Shown in pieces: positions 58,032-64,000 of a stretch of DNA of 64,000 nt. Location of the stretch: the NCBI GenBank assembly GCA_965117015.1, contig OZ220747.1, positions 372,001-436,000 on the forward strand, read 5' to 3'. Position numbers and translations under genes: made by a program. This stretch comes from Aldehydirespirator sp965117015. GTDB lineage: Bacteria; Actinomycetota; Acidimicrobiia; Acidimicrobiales; Aldehydirespiratoraceae. How positions within the stretch are numbered: the first letter of the stretch is position 1; each line of letters begins with the position of its first letter. Under the pieces are notes generated by a model, which was not told where the DNA came from, made no database searches, and was given only the letters and a program-made list of their open reading frames with translations.

Positions 58032-58067
58032 CGACGCCGGCGCGACTCGGCCCAGTGCCCGGCGTCG
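58032..58067. promoter_or_regulatory. dyad upstream of the peroxiredoxin selenoprotein
   Basis: Perfect arms CGACGCCGG and CCGGCGTCG, 9 bp each, 18 bases apart, in the 101-bp divergent region between the peroxiredoxin and the FAD oxidase. It could be an operator or a hairpin. The arm spacing is the same as in the dyad at 27639-27676, but the sequences differ. Confidence 0.35.
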
Positions 58068-58108
58068 TAGCCGGGGCTGACAGGCTTCGGGGTTAGGGTG
58101 ACCTGCCG

Positions 58109-59578
58109 ATGGCGTTCGTGGCCGGCCTGCGCTCCGACCTCGGCCCGGCCGGGGTCGTCACCGGCGCCGATGCCGCGCCGTACCTGACCGACCAGAAGGG
58201 CCAGTTCACGGGTAAGGCCCTGGCCGTGGTCCGCCCGTCCTCGGTGGACGAGACCGTCCTTGTGGTGCGGGCCTGCGCGGCAGCCGGGGTCGCCATCGTG
58301 CCTCAGGGCGGGAACACTTCGATGTCCGGCGGCTCGGTCCCGGCCGTGTCGGCCCACTCCGGCACCCCGGTACCTACGGGTCCTGGCGGTGACGGCCACA
58401 CCCGGAGCCCGCAGAGGCCGTCGATCGTGCTGTCGATGGGACGCATGAACCGGATCGTGTCGGTGGACCCCGATCGCTGGACGATCACCGCCGAGGCCGG
58501 TGCCACCATCGAGTCGGTGCAGCAGGCCGCCGCCGCGGCCGACCGGCTGTTCGGGCCCGACTGGGGGGCACGGGGCACCGCCACCGTGGGCGGCGCCGTC
58601 TCCACCGACGCAGGCGGCAACAACGTGGTGCGCTACGGCAACATGCGCGACAACGTGCTGGGCCTGGAGGCCGTCATGGCCGACGGCCAGGTGTGGGACG
58701 GGCTGCGAGCCTTGCGCAAGGACTCCTCGGGCTACGACCTGAAGCATCTCTTCATCGGGGCCGAGGGCACCCTCGGCGTGGTCACCCGGGCCGTGCTGCG
58801 GCTGCACCCGTCCACCCCCCACATCCAGAGCGCCCTGGCCGCCATCTCCGGCCTCGACCGGTTGATGCCTCTGCTGGAGCTGGCGATGGCCCGATGCGGC
58901 GGCGACGTGACCGCATTCGAGCTGATACCGGTTGTCGGCCTGGAGAAGGCGTGCGAGAAGTTCGACTTTGCCCGGCCCCTGATCACCCGCGAGGAGTTCT
59001 GCGTCCTGGTGAGGCTGGCGTCGGCCGAGCCGGTGTCCGAGCGGCTGGGAGCGTTCCTGGCCGAGGCCTCCGAACGCGGCTGTATCCGCGACGCCGCGGT
59101 GGCCGTCACCGATGAGCAGGAGACCCGGCTGTGGACCATCCGCGACGAGCTGTCGCCCATGTTCCTGTGGGCGGAGCACGTCCATGGTGTCAAGCTCGAC
59201 ACGGCCGTGCCCATCGATCGCTTCGGCGCCTACCACGACGAGGTCCGCCGGATCGCGTCCGAGCTGGCGCCGGGCGCGCTGTCCTACGGATTCGGCCATG
59301 TCGGCGACGGCAACCTCCACATGTACGTCCTACCCGCTAGCGACGATGAAGTTGCATCGTTCCTGGCCGTGCGGGACGAGCTGCGAGAGCGGATCGACGA
59401 GGCCACGTTCGCCCTCGGCGGCACCATCACCGCCGAGCACGGCATCGGCCAACTCCTGCGGGACCGCATACGGCCCCAGAAGTCCGCCGTCGAGTGGGAC
59501 CTGATGCGCGCCGTCAAGGACGCCCTAGACCCCCAAGGCATCATGAACCCCCACAAGACCCTGCCCGGCGCTCCCTGA
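58109..59578 (+). CDS. FAD-linked 2-hydroxyacid dehydrogenase/oxidase (GlcD/D2HGDH-like)
   Basis: A 489-residue FAD_binding_4/FAD-oxidase C-domain enzyme. The FAD-binding region shows VPQGGNTSMSGGSVP and GTATVGGAVSTDAGGNNVVRYGNMRDNVLGLEAVMADG; the C-terminal domain shows GYGFGHVGDGNLHMYV-like FGHVGDGNLHMYV and GTITAEHGIGQLLRD, which carry the metal-binding His/Glu residues. This set fits glycolate, D-lactate or D-2-hydroxyglutarate dehydrogenases. It would oxidise a D-2-hydroxyacid to the oxoacid, reducing a membrane acceptor. It is divergent from the peroxiredoxin selenoprotein, and flavin oxidases can produce peroxide. Confidence 0.88.
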   Translation: MAFVAGLRSDLGPAGVVTGADAAPYLTDQKGQFTGKALAVVRPSSVDETVLVVRACAAAGVAIVPQGGNTSMSGGSVPAVSAHSGTPVPTGPGGDGHTRSPQRPSIVLSMGRMNRIVSVDPDRWTITAEAGATIESVQQAAAAADRLFGPDWGARGTATVGGAVSTDAGGNNVVRYGNMRDNVLGLEAVMADGQVWDGLRALRKDSSGYDLKHLFIGAEGTLGVVTRAVLRLHPSTPHIQSALAAISGLDRLMPLLELAMARCGGDVTAFELIPVVGLEKACEKFDFARPLITREEFCVLVRLASAEPVSERLGAFLAEASERGCIRDAAVAVTDEQETRLWTIRDELSPMFLWAEHVHGVKLDTAVPIDRFGAYHDEVRRIASELAPGALSYGFGHVGDGNLHMYVLPASDDEVASFLAVRDELRERIDEATFALGGTITAEHGIGQLLRDRIRPQKSAVEWDLMRAVKDALDPQGIMNPHKTLPGAP

Positions 59579-59591
59579 ACAAGTTTGAGTA

Positions 59592-60032
59592 CTACGAGGC
59601 CGACCGAGTCGTACGTGGTAGGAACAGTTCGTACCGGCTGTCGGGCCCAAACAGCACAAACTCCCCGAGTCGCAGGACATCAAGGCCAATTAGCATCTCT
59701 GCTCCCAAGACCTCTGGAGCGGCGTAAGCACGAACGGAGATCGGATCGGGCGGTCTTCTCTGCCTCGACCCCAACTGCAACGTCAAGAAGTAGATTGCGC
59801 TCTCCTTTCCGCCCGCGGCCGTGTGCAGTGTCGTGCGCTCAACCGGTTCCAGCAGCAGGCGGTTGGCAGTCCTTGCGCGAATGCAGGTCACCTGTGCAGC
59901 TGTGTCGATGATGCCCTGGACGCGATGCGGGGGCGGTGCCATGCGTTCCTCCGCCTCGTACCACTCAAGTTCCTCGCGATGCTGACTGACCTCTACGTCA
60001 ACGACCGGTCCACGGGGCCCGATGCCTCCCAC
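59592..60032 (-). CDS. retropepsin-like aspartic protease family protein
   Basis: A 146-residue protein. The motif RVQGIIDTAAQVTCIRARTAN resembles the active-site Asp-Thr-Gly/Ala region of retroviral-type aspartic proteases, and LGAEMLIGLDVLRLGEFVLFG resembles their conserved late strand. DTAA replaces the more common DTGA. As in other retropepsins the enzyme would need to dimerise. The GTG at 60032 is the first conventional start in the frame, although the open frame extends a few codons upstream into the preceding gene. It follows the small gene at 60055-60327 by 22 bp on the same strand, and the two form a pair. Substrates are unknown. Confidence 0.65.
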   Translation of the reverse strand: MGGIGPRGPVVDVEVSQHREELEWYEAEERMAPPPHRVQGIIDTAAQVTCIRARTANRLLLEPVERTTLHTAAGGKESAIYFLTLQLGSRQRRPPDPISVRAYAAPEVLGAEMLIGLDVLRLGEFVLFGPDSRYELFLPRTTRSAS

Positions 60033-60054
60033 TATGCGCGAATAGCCGGGCTCC

Positions 60055-60327
60055 TCAGTGATGATCGGCCAACACCGCCCACGGAACGCTGATCACCCGG
60101 TCCTGCTCCAAGACCTCCTTGATTAGAAAGCGCCGGCCTATGGGACTTCGAAAGCCAGCCGCGCACGCTTCGTGCTCGTCGTCGAAGCAACCCAGGAATT
60201 CCGGGCGGCGGCGGCGGTCTCGCGGCTGCACGAAGACCGCCCAGCGTCCCTTCTCTGTCACGAGCAGTTCGGCACGCCGTTTTTCGAAGGCTTGCGACAG
60301 CTTGTCGAGGATCGGATCAGGGGTCAT
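60055..60327 (-). CDS. small hypothetical protein, partner of retropepsin-like gene
   Basis: A 90-residue protein beginning MTPDPILDKLSQAFEKRR, with a middle reading KGRWAVFVQPRD and ending in LIKEVLEQDRVISVPWAVLADHH. The pattern of a short helix, then strands around GRWAVFV and FLGCFDDEHEACAAG, resembles DUF5678-like small proteins, but I cannot confirm the family. One Cys pair occurs (CFDDEHEAC). No membrane segment is present. It is directly upstream of the retropepsin-like gene in the same direction and may provide its substrate or regulator. Confidence 0.65.
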   Translation of the reverse strand: MTPDPILDKLSQAFEKRRAELLVTEKGRWAVFVQPRDRRRRPEFLGCFDDEHEACAAGFRSPIGRRFLIKEVLEQDRVISVPWAVLADHH

Positions 60328-60388
60328 GCCGCATTATGGCACGGCCACTTTAGCTAGAGGTGGAATATTTCAATAGTTTTCATTATAT

Positions 60389-61873
60389 TTACGAGAGCCA
60401 GTTGATGGCTTGGATCTCGGTATAGGCCTCGATGCCCCATTTGCCCCGGTCGCGGCCGATGCCGGACATCTTGAAGCCGCCGAAGGGGGCGAACATGTGG
60501 GGCTGCACGGTGTTGAGGGCGACGTTTCCGGACTCGAGCCGGCAGCCGATCTCGTAGGCCCGCTTGGCGTCGCCCGCATACACGTAGGAGAACAGCCCGT
60601 AGTCGGAGTCGTTGGCCAGGGCCACGGCCTCGTCGTCGTCGTCGTGAGCCAGGATCACCACCACCGGGCCGAAGGCCTCCTGCTGCACCACCTCCATGTC
60701 GGACGTGACGTCCGCCAGCAGGGTGGGGGCCACGAAGTAGCCGGGCAGGTCGGGGCGCTCCCCGCCGCACACCGCGGTAGCGCCGGCGTCGACGCCGCTC
60801 GCGATGAATGCCTCCACCCGGTCGCGGTGGGCTTCGGTGATGACCGGGCCGACGATCGTGTCGGGCGCACGGCCGTCGCCCACCTTCATGAAGCTCGCGA
60901 AGGTCTTGAGCGTCTCCACCGTCTGGTCGAGGATGCTGCGGTGGCAGATCACCCGGGTCGGTGCGGTGCAGATCTGGCCCGAGTGGAGTCCCCACGTGGT
61001 GGCGATGCCCATGCAGGCCGCGTTGACGTCGGCGTCGTCGGTCATCACCAGCGCGCCCTTGCCGCCTAGCTCCATCAGCACCCGCTTCATGGTGGCCGCG
61101 CCGTCGGCGTAGATGCGGGCGCCGACTTGTGTCGAACCGGTGAACGACACCATGTTCACGTCGGTTGAGGCCACCAGGGCGGCGGGAGCCTCCGGGCCGG
61201 AGCCGGTGACGATGTTGACCACGCCGTCGCCCAGGCCGGCCTCGGCCACGGCCTCGCCGAGCAGCAGAACGCCCAGCGGATCTTGGGGGGCGGGCTTGAT
61301 CACCACGGTGTTGCCCGCGGCCAGCGCCGGGGCGACCTTTCCGGCCACGTTCACCAGCGGCATGTTGTAGGGAGTGATAGAGGCCACCACGCCCACCGGG
61401 TGGCGCTTCACTGTGGCCGCGATCAGCCCGGCTGGACCCAGCGCCCCCGCCTCGGCCGGCATCGGGGCCACGTCGGTGTCGACGTTGATCGGTCGCGAGT
61501 AGTAGCGGAACCGCTCGATCATGGGCCCGCCCACCTGGAGTCCCTTGGCTATGGAGGTCACCGAGCCGGTCTCGGCCTGCACCAACTGGAGCCACGACGG
61601 CGCCATCCGCTCGATCACGTCGGCCAGACGGGCCAGGCGGTCGCCCCGCTCCTCGGGGCTGAGGGCCCGCCACCGGGGAAGAGCCTCGCGGGCCGCCCGA
61701 GCTGCGTCGCTGGCCTGGGTCGCGGTCGCCTCTGGAGCGTGACCCACCACGGTGCCGTCGTTGGGGTCGATGACGGGATAGGTCCCGGCATCAGCGTCGA
61801 CCCACTCCCCGCCGATCAGAAGCTTCCAGGCCCGCTCGGCGTCGATAGCCGTGTCGTCGTTGTCTTGAGGCAC
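60389..61873 (-). CDS. aldehyde dehydrogenase (NAD(P)-dependent)
   Basis: A 494-residue aldehyde dehydrogenase. The start LLIGGEWVDADAGTYPVIDPNDG, the cofactor segments SITPYNMPLVNVAGKVAPALAAGNTVVIKP and VNMVSFTGSTQVG, the catalytic Glu in LMELGGKGA and the catalytic Cys in SGQICTAPTRV are all present, with the C-terminal MFAPFGGFKMSGIGRDRGKWG. It oxidises an aldehyde to the acid. It is not adjacent to betA, so betaine aldehyde dehydrogenase is possible but not indicated. It is divergent from the thiolase across 264 bp holding two palindromic repeats. Confidence 0.92.
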   Translation of the reverse strand: MPQDNDDTAIDAERAWKLLIGGEWVDADAGTYPVIDPNDGTVVGHAPEATATQASDAARAAREALPRWRALSPEERGDRLARLADVIERMAPSWLQLVQAETGSVTSIAKGLQVGGPMIERFRYYSRPINVDTDVAPMPAEAGALGPAGLIAATVKRHPVGVVASITPYNMPLVNVAGKVAPALAAGNTVVIKPAPQDPLGVLLLGEAVAEAGLGDGVVNIVTGSGPEAPAALVASTDVNMVSFTGSTQVGARIYADGAATMKRVLMELGGKGALVMTDDADVNAACMGIATTWGLHSGQICTAPTRVICHRSILDQTVETLKTFASFMKVGDGRAPDTIVGPVITEAHRDRVEAFIASGVDAGATAVCGGERPDLPGYFVAPTLLADVTSDMEVVQQEAFGPVVVILAHDDDDEAVALANDSDYGLFSYVYAGDAKRAYEIGCRLESGNVALNTVQPHMFAPFGGFKMSGIGRDRGKWGIEAYTEIQAINWLS

Positions 61874-61923
61874 CGATCGATCCTACTGCCGCCCGCACTG
61901 GGCCAAGGGGCGGCCGGTCCTTC

Positions 61924-61970
61924 GAATTGGCAGCACAATGCACGCATATCGTGCACAACGCTGCCAATTC
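61924..61970. repeat. GAATTGGCAGC palindromic element, copy C
   Basis: Perfect arms GAATTGGCAGC and GCTGCCAATTC with an inner dyad TGCACG/CGTGCA around CATAT. Identical to copy D over its 47 bases. It lies in the divergent region between the aldehyde dehydrogenase and the thiolase. Confidence 0.9.
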
Positions 61971-61994
61971 CCCGGCACCGCCGAACCCATACGC

Positions 61995-62041
61995 GAATTG
62001 GCAGCACAATGCACGCATATCGTGCACAACGCTGCCAATTC
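61995..62041. repeat. GAATTGGCAGC palindromic element, copy D
   Basis: Identical to copy C, same orientation, start to start 71 bp. Two such elements between divergent genes cannot both be simple terminators, so a regulator-binding or repeat-element role is more likely. The rest of this 264-bp gap shows no clear promoter. Confidence 0.9.
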
Positions 62042-62137
62042 CCTTGGAGGCTGCGGTCCGGCTCTGCGCCTCCTAGTGTTGTCCCCTGCTGCGCCACCTT
62101 CGTGCCAAACAACCTCCAAACACCCAAGGAGCACACC

Positions 62138-63340
62138 ATGCCTGAAGCCGTCATCGTCGCCACGTCCCGCACCCCCATCGGCCGGGCCGTCAAGGGATCG
62201 CTCACCGAAGTCCGGCCCGACGACATGTCGGCGTTCATCATCGGCGATGTGCTGTCCAAGGTTCCCGGGCTCGACACCGCCGACGTGGAGGACGTGATCT
62301 GGGGCATCGGCCAGCCCGGAGGCGAGGGCGGCTACAACATCGCTCGGGTCGCCTCGATCCTGGCCGGGGTGAACGCCCCCGGCGTGACCGTCAACCGCTA
62401 CTGCTCCTCGTCGCTTCAGACCATCCGCATGGCCGCCCACGCCATCAAGGCCGGCGAGGGCGACTGCTTCGTGGCCGGAGGCGTCGAGACGGTGTCGCGC
62501 TACGAGTACGGCGCGGCCGACAGCGGCCCCCACAACGACGACTTCGCCTCGGCCGAGGGCCGCACCGCAGAGCGCACCGCCGAGGGCGCTGAGAGTTGGG
62601 CTCCCCCGCAGGGCCTGCCCGACATCTACATCGCCATGGGCCAGACGGCCGAGAACGTGGCCCAGTACAAGGGCGTGTCCCGCCAAGCCCAGGACGAGTG
62701 GGGCGTGATGTCCCAGAACCGGGCCGAGGCGGCCCGCAACCGGGGCTTCTTCGAGCGCGAGATCACCCCCTACCCGCTGTCTGACGGCAGCGATGTACGC
62801 GGGGACGACGGCATCCGAGAGGGCACCACGCTCGAGGGCGTGTCTCAACTACGCCCCGTGTTCCGCCCCGACGGCACCGTCACCGCCGGCAACTGCTGCC
62901 CGCTGAACGACGGCGCGGCCGCTGTGGTGGTGATGTCCGATGCCAAGGCCGCCGCGGTTGGGGCGAAGCCGCTGGCCCGGATCGTGGCCACCGGCGTGTC
63001 GGCGCTCAACCCGGAGATCATGGGCCTAGGCCCGGTCGACGCCTGCCGCCAAGCCCTGGGGCGGGCCGGCATGACCATCAACGACATCGACCACGTGGAG
63101 ATCAACGAGGCCTTCGCGGCCCAGGTGCTGCCCTCGGCCGACGACCTGGGCATCGACTACGACAAGCTCAACCCGAACGGCGGGTCGATCGCGCTGGGCC
63201 ACCCCTTCGGCATGACCGGGTCGCGCATCATGTGCACCCTGCTCAACGGCCTCGAGGACGCCGACAACACCATCGGCCTCGAATCCATGTGCGTAGGCGG
63301 CGGCCAAGGCATGGCCATGATCGTCGAACGCCTCAACTGA
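62138..63340 (+). CDS. thiolase (acetyl-CoA acetyltransferase family)
   Basis: A 400-residue thiolase. The nucleophile is Cys89 in NRYCSSSLQ, the NEAF motif is in VEINEAFAAQ, the catalytic His is in ALGHPFGMTG and the second Cys in ESMCVGGGQGMA, so all the active-site elements are present. It condenses or cleaves beta-ketoacyl-CoA. The ATG at 62138 follows CAAGGAG and gives the family start EAVIVATSRTPIG; the frame continues upstream but is noncoding. It is a single gene, divergent from aldehyde dehydrogenase. Confidence 0.94.
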   Translation: MPEAVIVATSRTPIGRAVKGSLTEVRPDDMSAFIIGDVLSKVPGLDTADVEDVIWGIGQPGGEGGYNIARVASILAGVNAPGVTVNRYCSSSLQTIRMAAHAIKAGEGDCFVAGGVETVSRYEYGAADSGPHNDDFASAEGRTAERTAEGAESWAPPQGLPDIYIAMGQTAENVAQYKGVSRQAQDEWGVMSQNRAEAARNRGFFEREITPYPLSDGSDVRGDDGIREGTTLEGVSQLRPVFRPDGTVTAGNCCPLNDGAAAVVVMSDAKAAAVGAKPLARIVATGVSALNPEIMGLGPVDACRQALGRAGMTINDIDHVEINEAFAAQVLPSADDLGIDYDKLNPNGGSIALGHPFGMTGSRIMCTLLNGLEDADNTIGLESMCVGGGQGMAMIVERLN

Positions 63341-63385
63341 CGGCCCATTCGCGAATCCACACAGCTGCCGGGGGACATTCGACAA

Positions 63386-63415
63386 TTGACACGATCGAAG
63401 CAACCGGAGCAATTA
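63386..63415 (+). promoter_or_regulatory. possible sigma70-type promoter before the repeat lipoprotein
   Basis: A consensus TTGACA at 63386-63391 is followed after 18 bases by CAATTA, a poor -10 match. It lies about 17 bases before the start codon region of the last gene. Weak evidence. Confidence 0.3.
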
Positions 63416-63431
63416 GCGTCCAGTGCCGACC

Positions 63432-64000
63432 ATGTCGACGCGGCCTTCCCTTCCCCATCGCCTTGCCGCCGGCATCCGCGTGTGCGCAGCGCTCCTGTTG
63501 CTGGCCGCCTCATGCGCAAGTGACGCCACACCCGGCGGGACCGGACCGCACTTCACTGGACAGCGCCTAGAGACCCTCGAGCCGGGCGCTGTCCCGACCG
63601 ACCCAGAGGCTGCCACCGCACCTCCTCCGTCCACTTCGGCGCCGCCGCTTGTCGAGCCTGCCGTTCCGGAACCACAGATCGAAGAACCACAGCCCGAAGA
63701 ACCACAACCCGAAGACGAACCCGAACCCGAAGAACCGCAACCCGACGAACCACAGCCCGAAGAACCGCAACCCGAAGACGAACCCGAACCCGAAGAACCA
63801 CAGCCCGAAGAACCGCAACCCGAAGACGAACCGCAACCCGACGAACCACCACAGACCGACGAACCCGAACCCGAAGAACCGCAGCCCGAGGAACCGCAAC
63901 CCGAAGACGAAGTCGAAGGCGAACCCCAGACCGAAGAACCACCGCGAGCAGAGTTGCCTAGCGACGGCATGCTCCTCTTCGAGACGGGTGACGGCATCCC
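63432..64000 (+). CDS. lipoprotein with Pro/Glu repeat region (partial)
   Basis: The first 189 codons of a protein running past the right edge. The start MSTRPSLPHRLAAG has a basic N-terminus, then a hydrophobic stretch ending with the lipobox LLLLAASC, so it is likely a lipoprotein. After a Thr/Pro-rich segment it has about 90 residues of PEEPQ, PEDEPE and PDEPQ units, an extended acidic linker, then the start of a folded part (LPSDGMLLFETGDG). The function of the C-terminal domain is unknown. The frame opposite is also open because the repeat is compositionally biased, but it has no signal or start support. Confidence 0.8.
   Translation, partial: MSTRPSLPHRLAAGIRVCAALLLLAASCASDATPGGTGPHFTGQRLETLEPGAVPTDPEAATAPPPSTSAPPLVEPAVPEPQIEEPQPEEPQPEDEPEPEEPQPDEPQPEEPQPEDEPEPEEPQPEEPQPEDEPQPDEPPQTDEPEPEEPQPEEPQPEDEVEGEPQTEEPPRAELPSDGMLLFETGDGI
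63669..63944 (+). repeat. Pro/Glu-rich tandem repeats in lipoprotein
   Basis: Irregular 15-45-base units with GAAGAACC(A/G)CA(G/A)CCC encode PEEPQ-type blocks. This low-complexity linker is prone to length changes. Confidence 0.85.

Noticed and set aside
63567..63942. Repeat-rich open frames on the minus strand at the right edge
   Set aside because: They are mirror images of the Pro/Glu repeat in the plus-strand lipoprotein, without a plausible start or signal.

Overview
The window is GC-rich, densely coded DNA from what is most likely a high-GC actinobacterium (Actinomycetota). The class Acidimicrobiia is a reasonable guess, but no rRNA gene is present to settle it. Supporting signs are a WhiB-type iron-sulfur regulator (45425-45763), a mycothiol-type maleylpyruvate isomerase fold protein (31213-32010), a mycobacterial-type malate dehydrogenase, many GTG starts, and 4-bp overlapping operons. 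There are no tRNA or rRNA genes, phage, insertion sequences or CRISPR arrays. The genes at both edges are cut off. No gene-free stretch exceeds about 300 bases.

Layout: 1-4765 (minus) metY, alpha/beta hydrolase, MFS transporter, peptide-type binding lipoprotein. 4918-12917: choline dehydrogenase (betA), a GFA-fold protein, and a minus-strand operon of MttB-family methyltransferase, Rieske oxygenase and dimethylglycine dehydrogenase-like flavoprotein, a likely quaternary-amine demethylation pathway. 13080-15706 (plus): an unusual three-gene operon whose middle gene is a UGSC-family selenoprotein with an in-frame UGA. 15703-20121: amidohydrolase, double ACT protein, desaturase, SulP permease, SCP2 protein. 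20126-26805 (minus): a five-gene run icd, heterodimeric ABC exporter, mdh, Fpg/Nei glycosylase. 26944-38549: lipid and CoA metabolism (PlsC-like acyltransferase, SDRs, enoyl-CoA hydratase, MutA, acyl-CoA dehydrogenase, acyl-CoA synthetase, MmgE/PrpD). 38614-45378: a second Rieske/aminotransferase set divergent from a second dimethylglycine dehydrogenase-like gene, a sulfotransferase-like gene and an alcohol dehydrogenase. 45425-52095: WhiB, CaiB/BaiF CoA-transferase, LigU and LigJ (4-oxalomesaconate steps of protocatechuate/gallate meta-cleavage), a flavin aromatic hydroxylase and a short MetE-like methyltransferase. 52198-55319: a complete TRAP transporter. 55345-64000: SDR, serine esterase, a second selenoprotein (peroxiredoxin with UGA at the peroxidatic position), FAD-linked 2-hydroxyacid oxidase, a small protein/retropepsin pair, aldehyde dehydrogenase, thiolase and a repeat lipoprotein cut by the right edge.

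Taken together this is the chromosome of an aerobic heterotroph using methylated amines, fatty acids, carboxylic acids and aromatic-ring fragments. The most notable content is two genes that conventional calling would split or truncate at UGA. In both, UGA falls exactly at the position of a redox-active Cys/Sec and is followed at the right distance by a hairpin with the features of a bacterial SECIS element. Also notable are four copies of a palindromic intergenic element with GAATTGGCAGC arms, and a branched leader-like structure in front of metY.
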